Shown here one piece after another: positions 7,752-17,900 of a stretch of DNA of 64,000 nt (position 1 is the first letter of the stretch; every line of letters starts with the position of its first letter). Position numbers and translations under genes: made by a program. The notes under the pieces were generated by a model. The model did not search any database. It saw only the letters and a program-made list of their open reading frames with translations, and was not told where the DNA came from. Origin of the DNA: Microbacterium testaceum (GTDB lineage: Bacteria > Actinomycetota > Actinomycetes > Actinomycetales > Microbacteriaceae); the NCBI RefSeq assembly GCF_001476655.1, contig NZ_LDRT01000021.1, positions 1 to 64,000 on the forward strand, given 5' to 3'.

Positions 7752-9315
7752 CGCCCACGTACGCGAGCCGACGCTCCTCGTCCATCGCCTCGAAGGTGGT
7801 CGCGTACGAGATCGGGAGAAGACCCTCGCTCACGCCGATGAGGAAGACGTGATCCCACTCCAGTCCTTTTGCCGCGTGGAGGGTCGAGAGGGTGACGGTG
7901 CGGGTGGCGGGCTCGTGCTGGTCCCGCGCTCGCGCCTGGAGGTCGTCGGTGAAGGACCGCAGATCCGTTCCGGGCGCAGCCTCCTCGGCGAGCCGGAGAA
8001 GGGCCGCCCGAGCCTCCCAGCCGTCCCGGAGAGCCCCTCCGGCTTGCGGCGGTTCGTCCGTCAACCCGACTCCCCTCAGCACGTCGCGGACGGTGGCGAG
8101 AAAACCGGTCTCGACGGGCGCGACCGACGCCGCCCGCAGCGCCATCAGCGCCTGGCGCACCTCGGGAAGGTCGAAGAACTTCCGCCCGCCGAGCACCGTC
8201 GCGGCGATCCCCTGCGCAGCCAGAGCGTTCAAGACGACCGCGGATTGGGCGTGCGAGCGGTACAGGATCGCGATGCTCTCGGGGTCGGCGCCCTCCGCGA
8301 CCATCGCGGCGACGGACGCCGCGACGCCCGCAGCCTCCGTCTCGTCGTCGTCGTAGCCGCGGACGACGGGAACGGGGGCGTCCCCCTCGTGCGCGGCGAC
8401 GAGTTCGAGAGCGCCGGCGCGCCCGCGCATGAGGTCATTGGCGACGGCGAGCACGGCGCCCGTCGAGCGGTAGTTGCGTTCGAGGCGCACCACCCGGGCA
8501 TCTTCGTGTGTGCGCTCGAACTCGAGCAGATATCGCGCGTCGGCACCGGTGAACGAGTAGATGGTCTGGCTCGCGTCCCCCACCACGCAGAGGTCGCGTC
8601 GATCGCCCAACCACAGTTCCAGCAGCCGGTTCTGCAGCGGCGAGACGTCCTGGTACTCGTCCACGGTGAAGTGCCGGTACTGCTCGTGCACGGCCGCCGC
8701 CACCCGCGGTTCCGCCTCGATCATCCCCGCACAGGTGAGGAGCACGTCCTCGAAGTCCATCTGCCGCCGCTCGTCCTTGAGCTTCTCGTACGACCGCTGG
8801 AGATCGACGACCTGATCCACCCGCAGACGACCGACGCCCTCCGGTCGCGCGATGGCGTACTGCTCGATCGAGCGCATGGTCACCTTGCGCCACTCGATCT
8901 GCGACGCGACGTCACGCAGCGTGGCGGTGTCCGGGGAGAGCCCGATGCCGTCGGCCGCGTGCGCGAGCATGCGCACCTTGTTGTCGATGATCGACGGCGC
9001 CTGGTCGGCCGCCAACGTCGGCCAGAAGTAGTTCACCTGGGCGAGAGCCGCCGCGTGGAAGGTGCGGGCGGAGACGCCACTCACCCCGAGGGCGCGCAGG
9101 CGGCCTCTCATCTCACCCGCGGCCTTCGCCGTGAAGGTCACCGCCATCACGCGCTGGGGCGAGTAGGCACCCGTGTCCACCCCATGGGCGATGCGGCGCG
9201 TGATGACTCGGGTCTTTCCCGTGCCCGCCCCGGCGAGAACGCAGACCGGTCCCCGCAGCGCGCGCGCCGCTTCCAGCTGATGCTCGTCGAGTCCGTCCAA
9301 CGCACCCGAGCTCAT
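7561..9315 (-). CDS. uvrD2: UvrD2-type superfamily 1 DNA helicase
   Basis: A 584-residue 3'-5' DNA helicase. Visible motifs are Walker A AGAGTGKT (about 28-35), motif Ia TFTAKAAGEMR, motif II VDEYQD, motif III GDASQTIYSFTGA, motif IV RNYRS, motif V TLHAAKGLEWD and motif VI AYVGVTRA. Mycobacterial UvrD2 carries a C-terminal HRDC domain and a four-cysteine zinc module; here the protein stops about 50 residues after motif VI in a Gly/Arg-rich tail, so both are missing. Adjacency to nudC supports the UvrD2 assignment over UvrD1/PcrA. The ATG at 9315 overlaps the nudC stop (ATGA), implying translational coupling. The 3' end overlaps the convergent gene by 191 bp. Confidence 0.88.
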   Translation of the reverse strand: MSSGALDGLDEHQLEAARALRGPVCVLAGAGTGKTRVITRRIAHGVDTGAYSPQRVMAVTFTAKAAGEMRGRLRALGVSGVSARTFHAAALAQVNYFWPTLAADQAPSIIDNKVRMLAHAADGIGLSPDTATLRDVASQIEWRKVTMRSIEQYAIARPEGVGRLRVDQVVDLQRSYEKLKDERRQMDFEDVLLTCAGMIEAEPRVAAAVHEQYRHFTVDEYQDVSPLQNRLLELWLGDRRDLCVVGDASQTIYSFTGADARYLLEFERTHEDARVVRLERNYRSTGAVLAVANDLMRGRAGALELVAAHEGDAPVPVVRGYDDDETEAAGVAASVAAMVAEGADPESIAILYRSHAQSAVVLNALAAQGIAATVLGGRKFFDLPEVRQALMALRAASVAPVETGFLATVRDVLRGVGLTDEPPQAGGALRDGWEARAALLRLAEEAAPGTDLRSFTDDLQARARDQHEPATRTVTLSTLHAAKGLEWDHVFLIGVSEGLLPISYATTFEAMDEERRLAYVGVTRAARSLSVSWARGRGRADREPSRFLREIGSGSLRSGDGLPRHAGSSRRAGAGNGTGSRVAR

Positions 9316-10214
9316 CCGACGCCCCCGTACCAGTCGTCGATCAAGCGGCGCGCGATGGAAGACGACCCGGGAAGCTGCACCCCGTCCTCTCCGCGCAGAG
9401 CGGTGCCGATCTGCTCGCGGTCGAACCAGCGCACCTCGACGATCTCCTCACCGTCGGCGCGCACTTCGGCGTCGTCCACGACGCGCGCTCGGAAACCGAG
9501 CATCAACGAGCGCGGATACGGCCACACCTGCGAGCCGCGATACTCCACGTCCCGCACGCGCACCCCCGCCTCTTCGAAGATCTCGCGCGCGACGGCGTCC
9601 TCCAGCGACTCCCCGGCCTCCGCGAAGCCGGCGAAACATGAGTACCTGTCCCCGCCCCACGCGGCATTCGCCCCGAGCAGAACACGGTCGGGGTCCGTCG
9701 CCGAGGACAGCAGCACGATGACCGCCGGATCCGTGCGCGGGAAATGCTCACGACCGCAGCGGGGACAGTGGCGCGACCACCCCGCGTGGCGCAGCTCCGT
9801 GCGCGTACCGCACGCGGGACAGAAGGGCGCATCGCGAAGCCAGCCGGCCAGCGCCACGGCCGTGGCGAGGATCTCCGCCTCCTCCGCGGGCAGGTCCCCG
9901 CCGACGCTGCGGAGCCGCCCCCACTCGACCCCCGCGGGGAGAGCGGGCTCGTCGCTCTCTTCCAGGACCGCCAGCAGAAGACCGCGGCCGTCCATGCTCC
10001 GGCCGAGGAACGCCCACTCGTACGTTTCCTCGACCTCGGTCGCGCCGATCAGCGACAGTCGTCCGCCGTCGACGGGCGCCGCGTCACCGCGGATCAGCAG
10101 GACTCGCGTTCCGGATGCCGCGCGCTCGCGCTCGATCAGATCGTCGGTGACGCGTTCGTCACCGCGCCTGTCCAGCGCACCGCCGGGCCATCGCGTCGGA
10201 GACGGAGAAGGCAT
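9312..10214 (-). CDS. nudC: NAD(+) diphosphatase / NAD-cap hydrolase NudC
   Basis: A 300-residue Nudix hydrolase that cleaves NAD(H) and, in characterised homologues, NAD-capped RNA. It has the NudC zinc ribbon (CPAC with CPRC, 18 residues apart). The complete Nudix box runs from GFAEAGE to REIFEEAGV. Just after the box it has SQVWPYPRS, a variant of the family-specific SQPWPFPxS signature. The N-terminal domain is diverged, as usual for actinobacteria. The ATG at 10214 has AGAGG 8 bases upstream. It is the first gene of a two-gene operon with uvrD2, divergent from the phosphotransferase-like gene. Confidence 0.93.
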   Translation of the reverse strand: MPSPSPTRWPGGALDRRGDERVTDDLIERERAASGTRVLLIRGDAAPVDGGRLSLIGATEVEETYEWAFLGRSMDGRGLLLAVLEESDEPALPAGVEWGRLRSVGGDLPAEEAEILATAVALAGWLRDAPFCPACGTRTELRHAGWSRHCPRCGREHFPRTDPAVIVLLSSATDPDRVLLGANAAWGGDRYSCFAGFAEAGESLEDAVAREIFEEAGVRVRDVEYRGSQVWPYPRSLMLGFRARVVDDAEVRADGEEIVEVRWFDREQIGTALRGEDGVQLPGSSSIARRLIDDWYGGVG

Positions 10215-10266
10215 CGAACACCTCTCTCAAGGGCGTGGCGCAAGGGGAACGAGCGAGCACCCGACC

Positions 10267-10272
10267 TACCCT
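10267..10272 (+). promoter_or_regulatory. -10 element of a leaderless promoter for the phosphotransferase-like gene
   Basis: TACCCT lies 6 bp before the ATG at 10279. Confidence 0.6.
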
Positions 10273-10278
10273 GGGGGC

Positions 10279-11670
10279 ATGGCCCGCTCGCCCCTCACTC
10301 TAGCCGCGTCGGTGACGGCGGCCCTCCCGCGGATCGGTGTGACGCGCGTCGGAGCGCTCACCGAGAACGGCGCGGGTCGCTTCGATGCCGCCCTCGTCCA
10401 TCTCGACGACGGGCGTACCGCTGTCGTGCGACGGCCTTCCTCGGAAGAGTCCGCGTCCGACCTGGCCGCGGAGTCGCGCGCACTGCTCGCCCTCACACCC
10501 GGCGTCCGTGCGCTCCTCCCTTTCGCCGTTCCCGAGGTGCTCGGCGAAACCGGCTCCGGGACGGACCGCGTCCTGGTGACGACGCACCTGGAGGGGTACC
10601 GGATCGATCCGGCCCATCTGCCGAAGGGCCCCGGCTACGCGCCGGCCATCGGCGGGGCGCTCGCGGCCATTCATGCCCTGCCCGTCTCGATCGTCCGCAC
10701 CGACGGTCTTCCCGTCCGCTCGCCCGAGCAGGTTCGTGACGACACGGCCCGCCTGCTCGATCGCGCCGACGGTACGGATCGGGTGCCCGACGCTCTCATG
10801 CTCCGCTGGCGTCGCGCCCTTCGCGAAGACGAGCTGTGGCGCTTCGAATCGGCCGTCATCCTCGGCGGGGGCACGAGTTCTTCGGTCCTCCTCGACGATG
10901 ACGAGGACGACATCCCGCACGTCACCGGCGTCCTCGACTGGTCGGGCCTGAGCGTCGGCGATCCGGCGGTGGACCTGCGTTGGCTGGCATCCGCGCCGCT
11001 CGCCGCCGACGACGTCTTCGACGGCTACACCGCGGCGAGCGACCGCTCCCCCGATGCCCTTCTTCGCGAGCGCGCCCGACTGTACGCCGAGCTCGAATTC
11101 GCCCGCTGGCTGGTTCACGGGCACGACGCCGGGGACGCGTCGGTCGTCGCCGATGCCGTCGCGCTGCTCGAGGCGCTCGTCGAGGGAGTTCGCGGCGACC
11201 ACATCGTGACGGACACCCGCACCGACATCGATGACGCGCTCGCTCTCGTCGAGCAGGTGCCCCCGGCGGTCATCGGCACGGCCGATACGTCGATGCAGAC
11301 CGACGCCTACGACCCGGAGGCGCTGTCGCTCTATCTCTCCGCCGAGCGCGACCGCGAGGCGGCGGCCGCCGGGCTCGCCGCGGCCCTCGCCGACGACGAC
11401 CTCTCCGGCGCGAACGCCGATACCGGGGCGTTCGATCTGACCCCGGCCCTCAGCGAGGAACCCGGTCCGACGGCACCGATCGATCTCGACGGGTGGACCG
11501 AGAACGCTCCGCACACCGCCGGAACGCCCACCGCGGATGCCGCGACCGGCGGTGCCCCCGTCGGGTCCGGCGACACCTCCCCGGACGCGGACGAAGACGA
11601 CGAAGAAGACGCCGCGCGCGCGAGCCGTGCGGCCCTCCGCCGCTGGGGCGTGACCGGCGACGGATCCTGA
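10279..11670 (+). CDS. Aminoglycoside phosphotransferase-fold protein with a degenerate catalytic loop
   Basis: A 463-residue protein with the APH/choline-kinase fold. The metal-binding region is recognisable as GVLDW (217-221) followed by GDPAVDLRW (227-235). The catalytic loop, normally HGDxxxxN, should lie about 20 residues earlier; the aligned segment is VILGGGTSSSVLL (193-205), so the catalytic Asp, the His and the metal-binding Asn are all absent. It is therefore probably a pseudokinase or nucleotide sensor, not an antibiotic-resistance enzyme. An acidic, low-complexity C-terminal extension of about 150 residues ends in RRWGVTGDGS. The ATG at 10279 is leaderless. The open frame extends far upstream but antisense to nudC and uvrD2; that part is a shadow. 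Confidence 0.8.
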   Translation: MARSPLTLAASVTAALPRIGVTRVGALTENGAGRFDAALVHLDDGRTAVVRRPSSEESASDLAAESRALLALTPGVRALLPFAVPEVLGETGSGTDRVLVTTHLEGYRIDPAHLPKGPGYAPAIGGALAAIHALPVSIVRTDGLPVRSPEQVRDDTARLLDRADGTDRVPDALMLRWRRALREDELWRFESAVILGGGTSSSVLLDDDEDDIPHVTGVLDWSGLSVGDPAVDLRWLASAPLAADDVFDGYTAASDRSPDALLRERARLYAELEFARWLVHGHDAGDASVVADAVALLEALVEGVRGDHIVTDTRTDIDDALALVEQVPPAVIGTADTSMQTDAYDPEALSLYLSAERDREAAAAGLAAALADDDLSGANADTGAFDLTPALSEEPGPTAPIDLDGWTENAPHTAGTPTADAATGGAPVGSGDTSPDADEDDEEDAARASRAALRRWGVTGDGS

Positions 11671-11685
11671 CGGACCGACGAGGCG

Positions 11686-14600
11686 TCACCCCCGGATGAC
11701 CAGCTCGTCCCCGACGTAGAACAGCGCCACATCGATCGCGTCGAGCGGCACCCCGTGCTTGGCGTGGTACGCCTCGCGGTAGAGCTCGAGCTGCACCATC
11801 CGCGACCGCCGGTCTTCAGCGGTCACCGGGGGCTTGCCGGTCTTCCAGTCGACGATCTCGTACCGCTCCCCGCGGCGGTACACCGCGTCGAGCTTGCAGA
11901 TGACGACGTGCTCGCGCCCATCGAGCCGTTGCGTGACGAAGTCGATCTCCGTCTCCACCTCCAGGGGCTGCAGCGCCGCCCATTCGGAACGCTCGAAGCA
12001 CTCGCGGAGCCGCTGCAGCTCGGCCGCGTCGGCGGCGGAGGCCCCGAAATCGTCGTCTTCCCACAGGCCGCCATCGTCGAGTCCGACCCCCGCGCCGACG
12101 AGCCCGGAGCGCTGCTCGACCCACGCGTGGAACAGTGTGCCGAGCCGCGTCTGCCGATAGGGCCGTTCGGGCATCGGGCGCCGCACCTCGTCGACCGCCG
12201 CACGGTAGTCGGCGACGTAGTCCTTGAAGCGCGAGGCAGGGATCCGCGTGGGGGCGGGGGCATGGACGGGCTGCAGGCGCGCGGCGCGTTCGGCGAGCAG
12301 CAACGCCAAGTCGGCATCGGGTTCGACGGGCGCCGCATCCCGGGCCGCGGCCACCTCGGATGCCGCGGCGGTCACCGCGGTGCGACGGGAGCCCAAGGGG
12401 TCGAGCGGCCAGTGCAGCAGACGCCGCTCGCCGTCGTAGGGGTCCTCACCGGCTTCGCCGACGACGAGCTCGCTGCCCAGTGCCTCCGCCGCCTCGTCGA
12501 GGAACACGCTCGGCCGGCGCGGCTTCTTCGTCCCCGACCAGGTGGAACCCGAGAGCAGCAGGTGATCACGGGCGCGAGTGAAGGCGACGTAGGCCAGCCG
12601 GCGATCCTCGTCGAGCTGTCGCGCGCGGTTCGCCGCGACGAAGTCGTCGATGGCCGCCTTCAGTTCCTGCTGCGTCTCGGCGCCCCTCCAGCCGAAGGCA
12701 GGGAGCCAGGCCGCATCCCCGCGGAAGTCGGACGGAAGGATGCCGAACCCCAGCCACCCCTTCGTGTCACGCGGGAGAGAGGGAAGCTCATCCGTCACGA
12801 GCCGCACGACCGCCACGGCGTCCCACTCGAGTCCCTTCGACCCGTGGATCGTCAGGAGCTGGACCACGTCGTCCTCAGGTGGTTCGGTCCGCGGCGCGAA
12901 CTCGTCGGCCTGTTCCGCGTGGTCGAGCCACGCCAACAGGCTCGCCACCGAGCCGGACTCGTCCGCGGCGAGGAAGCCGCGGATCTCGTCGACGAAGGCC
13001 CGGAGCTGTGCCGAAGCGATCCGTGCGGGCCCGCGGGACTCGTTGGCGGCGAGCTCGATGTCGAGACGGAGCTCCGCTTCGATCAGTCGGATGAGCTCGG
13101 GGATGGGGGCGCCGATGCTCCGGCGGAGGCCCGCGAACACGGCTCCCGCCTCCCGCAGACGAGCACGTCCGGCGGGGGTGATGTCAGCGAGCCACCCGTG
13201 GTCGTCGTTCTGCCGGGCGAGGAAGTCGAGGGCGTCCACGAGCGACGCCCGGTCCGCGCCCGGCGTGGCGCGCAGCCGATCGGCGACCTCTTTCTCGAGC
13301 GGTTGCAAGGCCACGTCGTGCGTCGCAAGACGGCGGGCGAGCTGAGCGAGCGCCCGCAGGTCGGCGAGGCCGACCGCCCATCGCGGCCCCGACAAGAGCC
13401 GGATCAGCGCGGATCCCGCTTCCGGATCACTGATCACCCGCAACGCGGAGACGACGTCGACGACCTCGGGCGTGGTGAGCAGACCGCCCAGCCCGAGAAT
13501 GCGGTGCGGGATGCCACGCCGCCCCAGCGCGTCCCCGAAACGCACCATGTGCTTCTTGCTGCGGAAGAGCACGGCACCGGTCGTCGCCCGCCCGTCGGCT
13601 TGCCGCGCCGCGCGGACCCCGGCAAACCACGACGCGACCCGGTCGGCCTCGGTGTCCAGATCGCTCTCGAACACGATCTCGACGCGGCCCTCGGGCGCGC
13701 CGGGACGTGACGTGAGCTCCTTCACCGCGATCGGCGAACGGTCGGCGAGCGGTGCGAGCACGGCGTTGGCCACGTCGAGGACGCGCGCGCTGTTGCGCCA
13801 GCTGGTGAGCAGCGAGAAGTGTCGGCATCCCCCCTCCGGGGAGAACGCGGCCGGGAATCCGCCGAGGTTGCCCGCGCTCGCGCCGCGCCACGCGTAGATG
13901 GCCTGGTGCGGATCGCCCACGGCCATCACGCCGGTGCCTCCGAACAGCGTCGACAGCAGATCCGTCTGGACCACCGAGGTGTCCTGGTACTCGTCGAGCA
14001 GCACGACGCGGTAGCGTGCCCGCAGTTCGGCGACGACGGCAGGATGCTCGCGGGCGATCCGCAGGGCTCCGGCCACCTGATCGGCGAAGTCCATGACACC
14101 GAGCCGGATCTTCTCGCTGTCGTAGGCGGCGGCGAGCGTCGCCAACAGGCTGAGAGCGGAGACGCGCGCGGCGGCGTCGGCCACGTCCTTGTAGACCGTG
14201 ACCCGCGCCGATGTCGACGGGCGCTCGACGATGCGTCCGAACTCGTCGGGGAACGCGGCGAGGCGGTCGAGATCGACGAGGTTGTCGACGCCGTCACGCG
14301 CGATCCGCAGGGCCGCGTCGATGAGGGTCCGCGGGGACTCCTGCCGCTCTTCGAGCCGCGGGTCGTCCGAGGTGAAGACCACGCGCCGCATGAGCAACCA
14401 CGCCGCGGACTCGGAGAGGATCGCCGACTCGGCGTCGCGCCCGATGCGCAGCCCGTGCTCTCTCACGAGGGAGTCGGCGAAGCTGTTGTACGTCGAGACG
14501 GTCGGGCGGTGCAGAAGCTGATCGCCGTCGTCCTCCCCCGTACCGAGCGTCGCGTACTCGTCGGCGAGGGCGTCGAGGACCGCACGTCGCGCTGCGTCCC

Positions 14601-14973
14601 CGCGCGCTCCCTGCTGCGCGCCGAGCTCGGCGAAGACGGCCAGCCTGCCCGAGCGGTGCAGTTCGGGGAGCACCGGCAGCAGGCCGCGGGTCTCGAACTC
14701 GGACAGCCGCTGGAGGCGCCGCTGCACGCGCTCGGCCAGCTCACCCGCCGCCTTCCGCGTGAAGGTCAGACCGAGCACCTCGTCGCGACGGACGATCCCG
14801 TTGGCGACGAGCCATACGACGCGGCCCGCCATCGTCTCCGTCTTGCCGCTCCCGGCACCGGCGACGACGAGTGCCGGGGCGAGGGGGGACTCGATGACGG
14901 CGGTCTGCTCCGGCGTGGGCGGGAACTGGCCGAGGGCGGCGGCGATCGTCGCCGCGGACAGCGTCGCGGTCAT
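11686..14973 (-). CDS. adnB: AdnB-type helicase-nuclease subunit
   Basis: A 1095-residue protein with an N-terminal UvrD-like motor and a C-terminal RecB-like nuclease, matching AdnB in length and order. Motor motifs are GAGSGKTETM (39-48), LLDEYQDTS, GDPHQAIYAWRGAS, TIHGSKGLEWD and AYVAFTRARDHLL. Nuclease residues are CKLDAVY, IVDWKTGK (about 1038) and the QLELY helix. With AdnA it resects double-strand breaks for recombinational repair, the actinobacterial counterpart of RecBCD/AddAB. All motor motifs are intact, consistent with AdnB as the leading ATP-driven subunit. The ATG at 14973 overlaps the adnA stop (ATGA). Confidence 0.92.
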   Translation of the reverse strand: MTATLSAATIAAALGQFPPTPEQTAVIESPLAPALVVAGAGSGKTETMAGRVVWLVANGIVRRDEVLGLTFTRKAAGELAERVQRRLQRLSEFETRGLLPVLPELHRSGRLAVFAELGAQQGARGDAARRAVLDALADEYATLGTGEDDGDQLLHRPTVSTYNSFADSLVREHGLRIGRDAESAILSESAAWLLMRRVVFTSDDPRLEERQESPRTLIDAALRIARDGVDNLVDLDRLAAFPDEFGRIVERPSTSARVTVYKDVADAAARVSALSLLATLAAAYDSEKIRLGVMDFADQVAGALRIAREHPAVVAELRARYRVVLLDEYQDTSVVQTDLLSTLFGGTGVMAVGDPHQAIYAWRGASAGNLGGFPAAFSPEGGCRHFSLLTSWRNSARVLDVANAVLAPLADRSPIAVKELTSRPGAPEGRVEIVFESDLDTEADRVASWFAGVRAARQADGRATTGAVLFRSKKHMVRFGDALGRRGIPHRILGLGGLLTTPEVVDVVSALRVISDPEAGSALIRLLSGPRWAVGLADLRALAQLARRLATHDVALQPLEKEVADRLRATPGADRASLVDALDFLARQNDDHGWLADITPAGRARLREAGAVFAGLRRSIGAPIPELIRLIEAELRLDIELAANESRGPARIASAQLRAFVDEIRGFLAADESGSVASLLAWLDHAEQADEFAPRTEPPEDDVVQLLTIHGSKGLEWDAVAVVRLVTDELPSLPRDTKGWLGFGILPSDFRGDAAWLPAFGWRGAETQQELKAAIDDFVAANRARQLDEDRRLAYVAFTRARDHLLLSGSTWSGTKKPRRPSVFLDEAAEALGSELVVGEAGEDPYDGERRLLHWPLDPLGSRRTAVTAAASEVAAARDAAPVEPDADLALLLAERAARLQPVHAPAPTRIPASRFKDYVADYRAAVDEVRRPMPERPYRQTRLGTLFHAWVEQRSGLVGAGVGLDDGGLWEDDDFGASAADAAELQRLRECFERSEWAALQPLEVETEIDFVTQRLDGREHVVICKLDAVYRRGERYEIVDWKTGKPPVTAEDRRSRMVQLELYREAYHAKHGVPLDAIDVALFYVGDELVIRG

Positions 14974-17900
14974 GAGGCGCTCACCGGCGACACGGTGTGG
15001 ATACGACAGAGTCCGTACGAGAACTCGTCGCGACAGTGCACCTCGTACGGGGCGGCGAAGCTCGCTCCGCGCATGACCTCGACCGCCCGCCGCACGCGCT
15101 CGACGAACGCGGCACGCGCCTCCTCGTCGAAGGGCGGCTGGAGCGGCTCGGCATAGTCTTTCGTCGCCGCCGTGGGGCGGAGCACGAGCAGCTTCGCCCC
15201 ACCGGGGGCGAGGCCCTCCGTGTTCTCGATCGCACCGGATGCGAAGGCCAGTTGATACGCGGCCAGCTGCGGATTGTCGGCGACCTTGGCGTCTGTCTGG
15301 GGTTCGTTCTTCCCCGTCTTGAGGTCGACGATCACGACGTCACCCGACGGCGTGACCTCGACGCGGTCGATGTCGCCGCTGACCACGACCCCGTGCTCTC
15401 CGGCGTCCTCGACGGGAATCGGCACCTCGAAATGCCGTTCCGCGCCGATCAGGCGGCCTCCCGCGTCGTCGAAGCGACGCAGGTAGGTCGCGAGGCGGCG
15501 CACGAGGTCCCGGGCCCGCGTGCGCTCCGCGCGCTCCCGCCAGGCGGCGTCGAAGACCAGCTCCCCCCACCTCTCATCGACGACGGCCCACAGGTCGTCC
15601 TCCGACGACGAGGCAGCCGTCTCGAGGGCGGCGTGGATGATCGTGCCGATCCCCGCCGTGGTCCCGCTGCGGTCACCGCCCAGATCGGCGATGACCCAGT
15701 TCAGCTCGCACTCTTCGAGGGCATGCAGGCGCGAGGGCGAGACACGAACGTCCTCTTTCGCCAGGTCGCGGAGCGGTGCCGTGGAGCTGGGGGCGGTGAC
15801 CCCGTACCACTGCTGCGGCGAAGCCCCCGCGACGCCTGCGGCCGCCAGCAGCGCGAGCTGCCCCGCAGCGTGCCGTCGTTCGGGCGCGGGCACGCGCGCG
15901 ACCGTCAGCGTCCGTCGGTGGCGTGCCACGAGTCCACGGAGTGAGAGCGGGTGCTCGGGGATCGCGGATGCCGCCTCCGGAGTGGGCAGCATCTCGAACA
16001 ACACGCTCGGGCCGGTGTCGTCGTCGTCGACCGCGGTCACGATCAGCCTCTGGCCCGCACGCGAGATCGCCCGGACGAACAGTCGGAGCTCGTCGTGCAT
16101 GGCCGCACGACGACGATCGAGCATGCCCGCGGCCGGCAGATCGGGGAACTGCACCGCGTCGGCCAGGCGCCAGGTCTCGAGCAGTCCACCGCGCAGACGC
16201 GTGTTGGGCCAGACCCCGTCCTGCACACCGGCGACGATGACGGTGTCGAACGCGGTGCCGGCGGCGGCCGCGGGGGTCAGGACGCGCACGGCATCGATCA
16301 CCGCCGGTTGCTCGATACGGTCTTCGGCCACGTCGCTGTCGAGAATCGCCCGGAGAAAGACCGCGGCCTCGCCGTCGGGCTCGCGCTCCGTGAAGCGCTT
16401 GGCCGCCTGGAACAGCGCCACGATGGCGTCGAGATCGCGATCCGCCTGCTCGGCGAGCGGTCCGTGGCCGCGCGAGGCTTCGCGCCACGATCGGGCGAGA
16501 CCGCTGCGCTCCCACGCGGTCCACAGCAGCTCGTGCGCCGTGGCGTGCTGCTCCGCCTGCGTGCGCAGGGCCGCCAGCGTCTCTCCCAGTCGCGCGGCAC
16601 GGCGCGCCTCGCGCGAGTCGATGGTCGCGAATTCCAGGGGATGCCGAAGCCCCGATGCCAGCACCTCGCCCGCGGACCGTGTTCCGCCCTCGCGGACCTC
16701 CTCGTGTCGGAGCACGGTGCGTAGTCGCCGGAGTTCGATGGGGTCGAGGCCGCCGAACGTCCCGAGCAGGACGTCCGCGACGGATTCGGGAGTCCACTCG
16801 GAGGGGTCGGTGGCGCCGAGCTCGACGAGGGCGACGAGGTCGCGGACCGGCCTCTGGGTACCGAGGGCGACCCCGGGACCGCTGGAGCGCGCCGGGACCT
16901 CGCGGGCGGCCAGCTCGGCCTCCAGAGCAGCGACCTGGCGCGAATCGTGCGCGATGACCGCGCACTCCCCCCAGGCGATGCCCTCGAGCACATGGCGCTC
17001 GCGCAGGAGTCGGGCGATCGCGTCGGCTTCCTCCGCCGGCGACCGCAGCAGGAACGTGCGCACGGAGCCCGTCGGAGCGGCCCCGTCCGGTGCACGACGA
17101 TGCGCCACGATCCCGGCCGCACCGATCCGCGCGGCGACCGAACGCACGAGATCGACCTGTTCCGCCGTTCCGCGGTGCACGGTGCGAAGCGCCGCGAGAT
17201 CCCCCAACTCGCGCGTGAGCCGGGCGAAATTCTCCGGAGTCGCGCCGCGGAACGCGCCCGAGCCGACATCCGGATCGCCGAACGCGACCACTCCGATCCC
17301 CCGCGTTCGACACGCGCGCAGGAGGTCGACGCCACCGCTGGTGAGCTCTTGCGCGTCGTCGACGAGGATGCACCGCAGGGAGGCGAACCGCCCCAGCACG
17401 TCTCTGTCTCGCAGAGAGTCGTCCAGGATGCCGACGGCCTCCCGGGCGAGGTCCGCGGCATCGCGATGGGCGTTGCGCATCCGCCGACGGACGTGCCGAT
17501 ACTCCCGAGTGAAGGAGGCCAAGGACTCCCACACCTCGACCCCGTGCTGCGCCGCCAGGGCCGAGAGATCATCGGGGCCGAGGCCGAGGTTGGTGCACTC
17601 GGCGAGGAATGCGCGCAGGTCTCCTCGGAATCCGCGGGTGCCACGGATCGCGGGACCGAGCCAGTCGGGCCACCGCGAGACCCCCTCGCTCTCGTCGGCG
17701 GCATCGCCGTCGAGGAGGTCTTTCACGATCTGGTCTTCGTCGCCGCCCGTCAGCAGCTGCGGAGGCTCATTCCCCCGGCGAACCTCGGCACCGCGCACGA
17801 GCTGGAAGGCGAAGGAGGCGAGAGATCGAGCGAGCGCACCCGACGTCGCACGTCCCACCGCGAGTGCGAGGGGATCGCGCAGGGCCGTCGCTCCGGGCCG

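Noticed and set aside
6940-10278. A very long in-frame extension upstream of the phosphotransferase-like gene
   Set aside because: It is antisense to uvrD2 and nudC and overlaps the cyclodehydratase-like gene in another frame. The real start is the ATG at 10279 after a TACCCT element.
10279-11670. An antibiotic-resistance phosphotransferase
   Set aside because: The catalytic HGDxxxxN loop is absent, so there is no support for drug phosphorylation.
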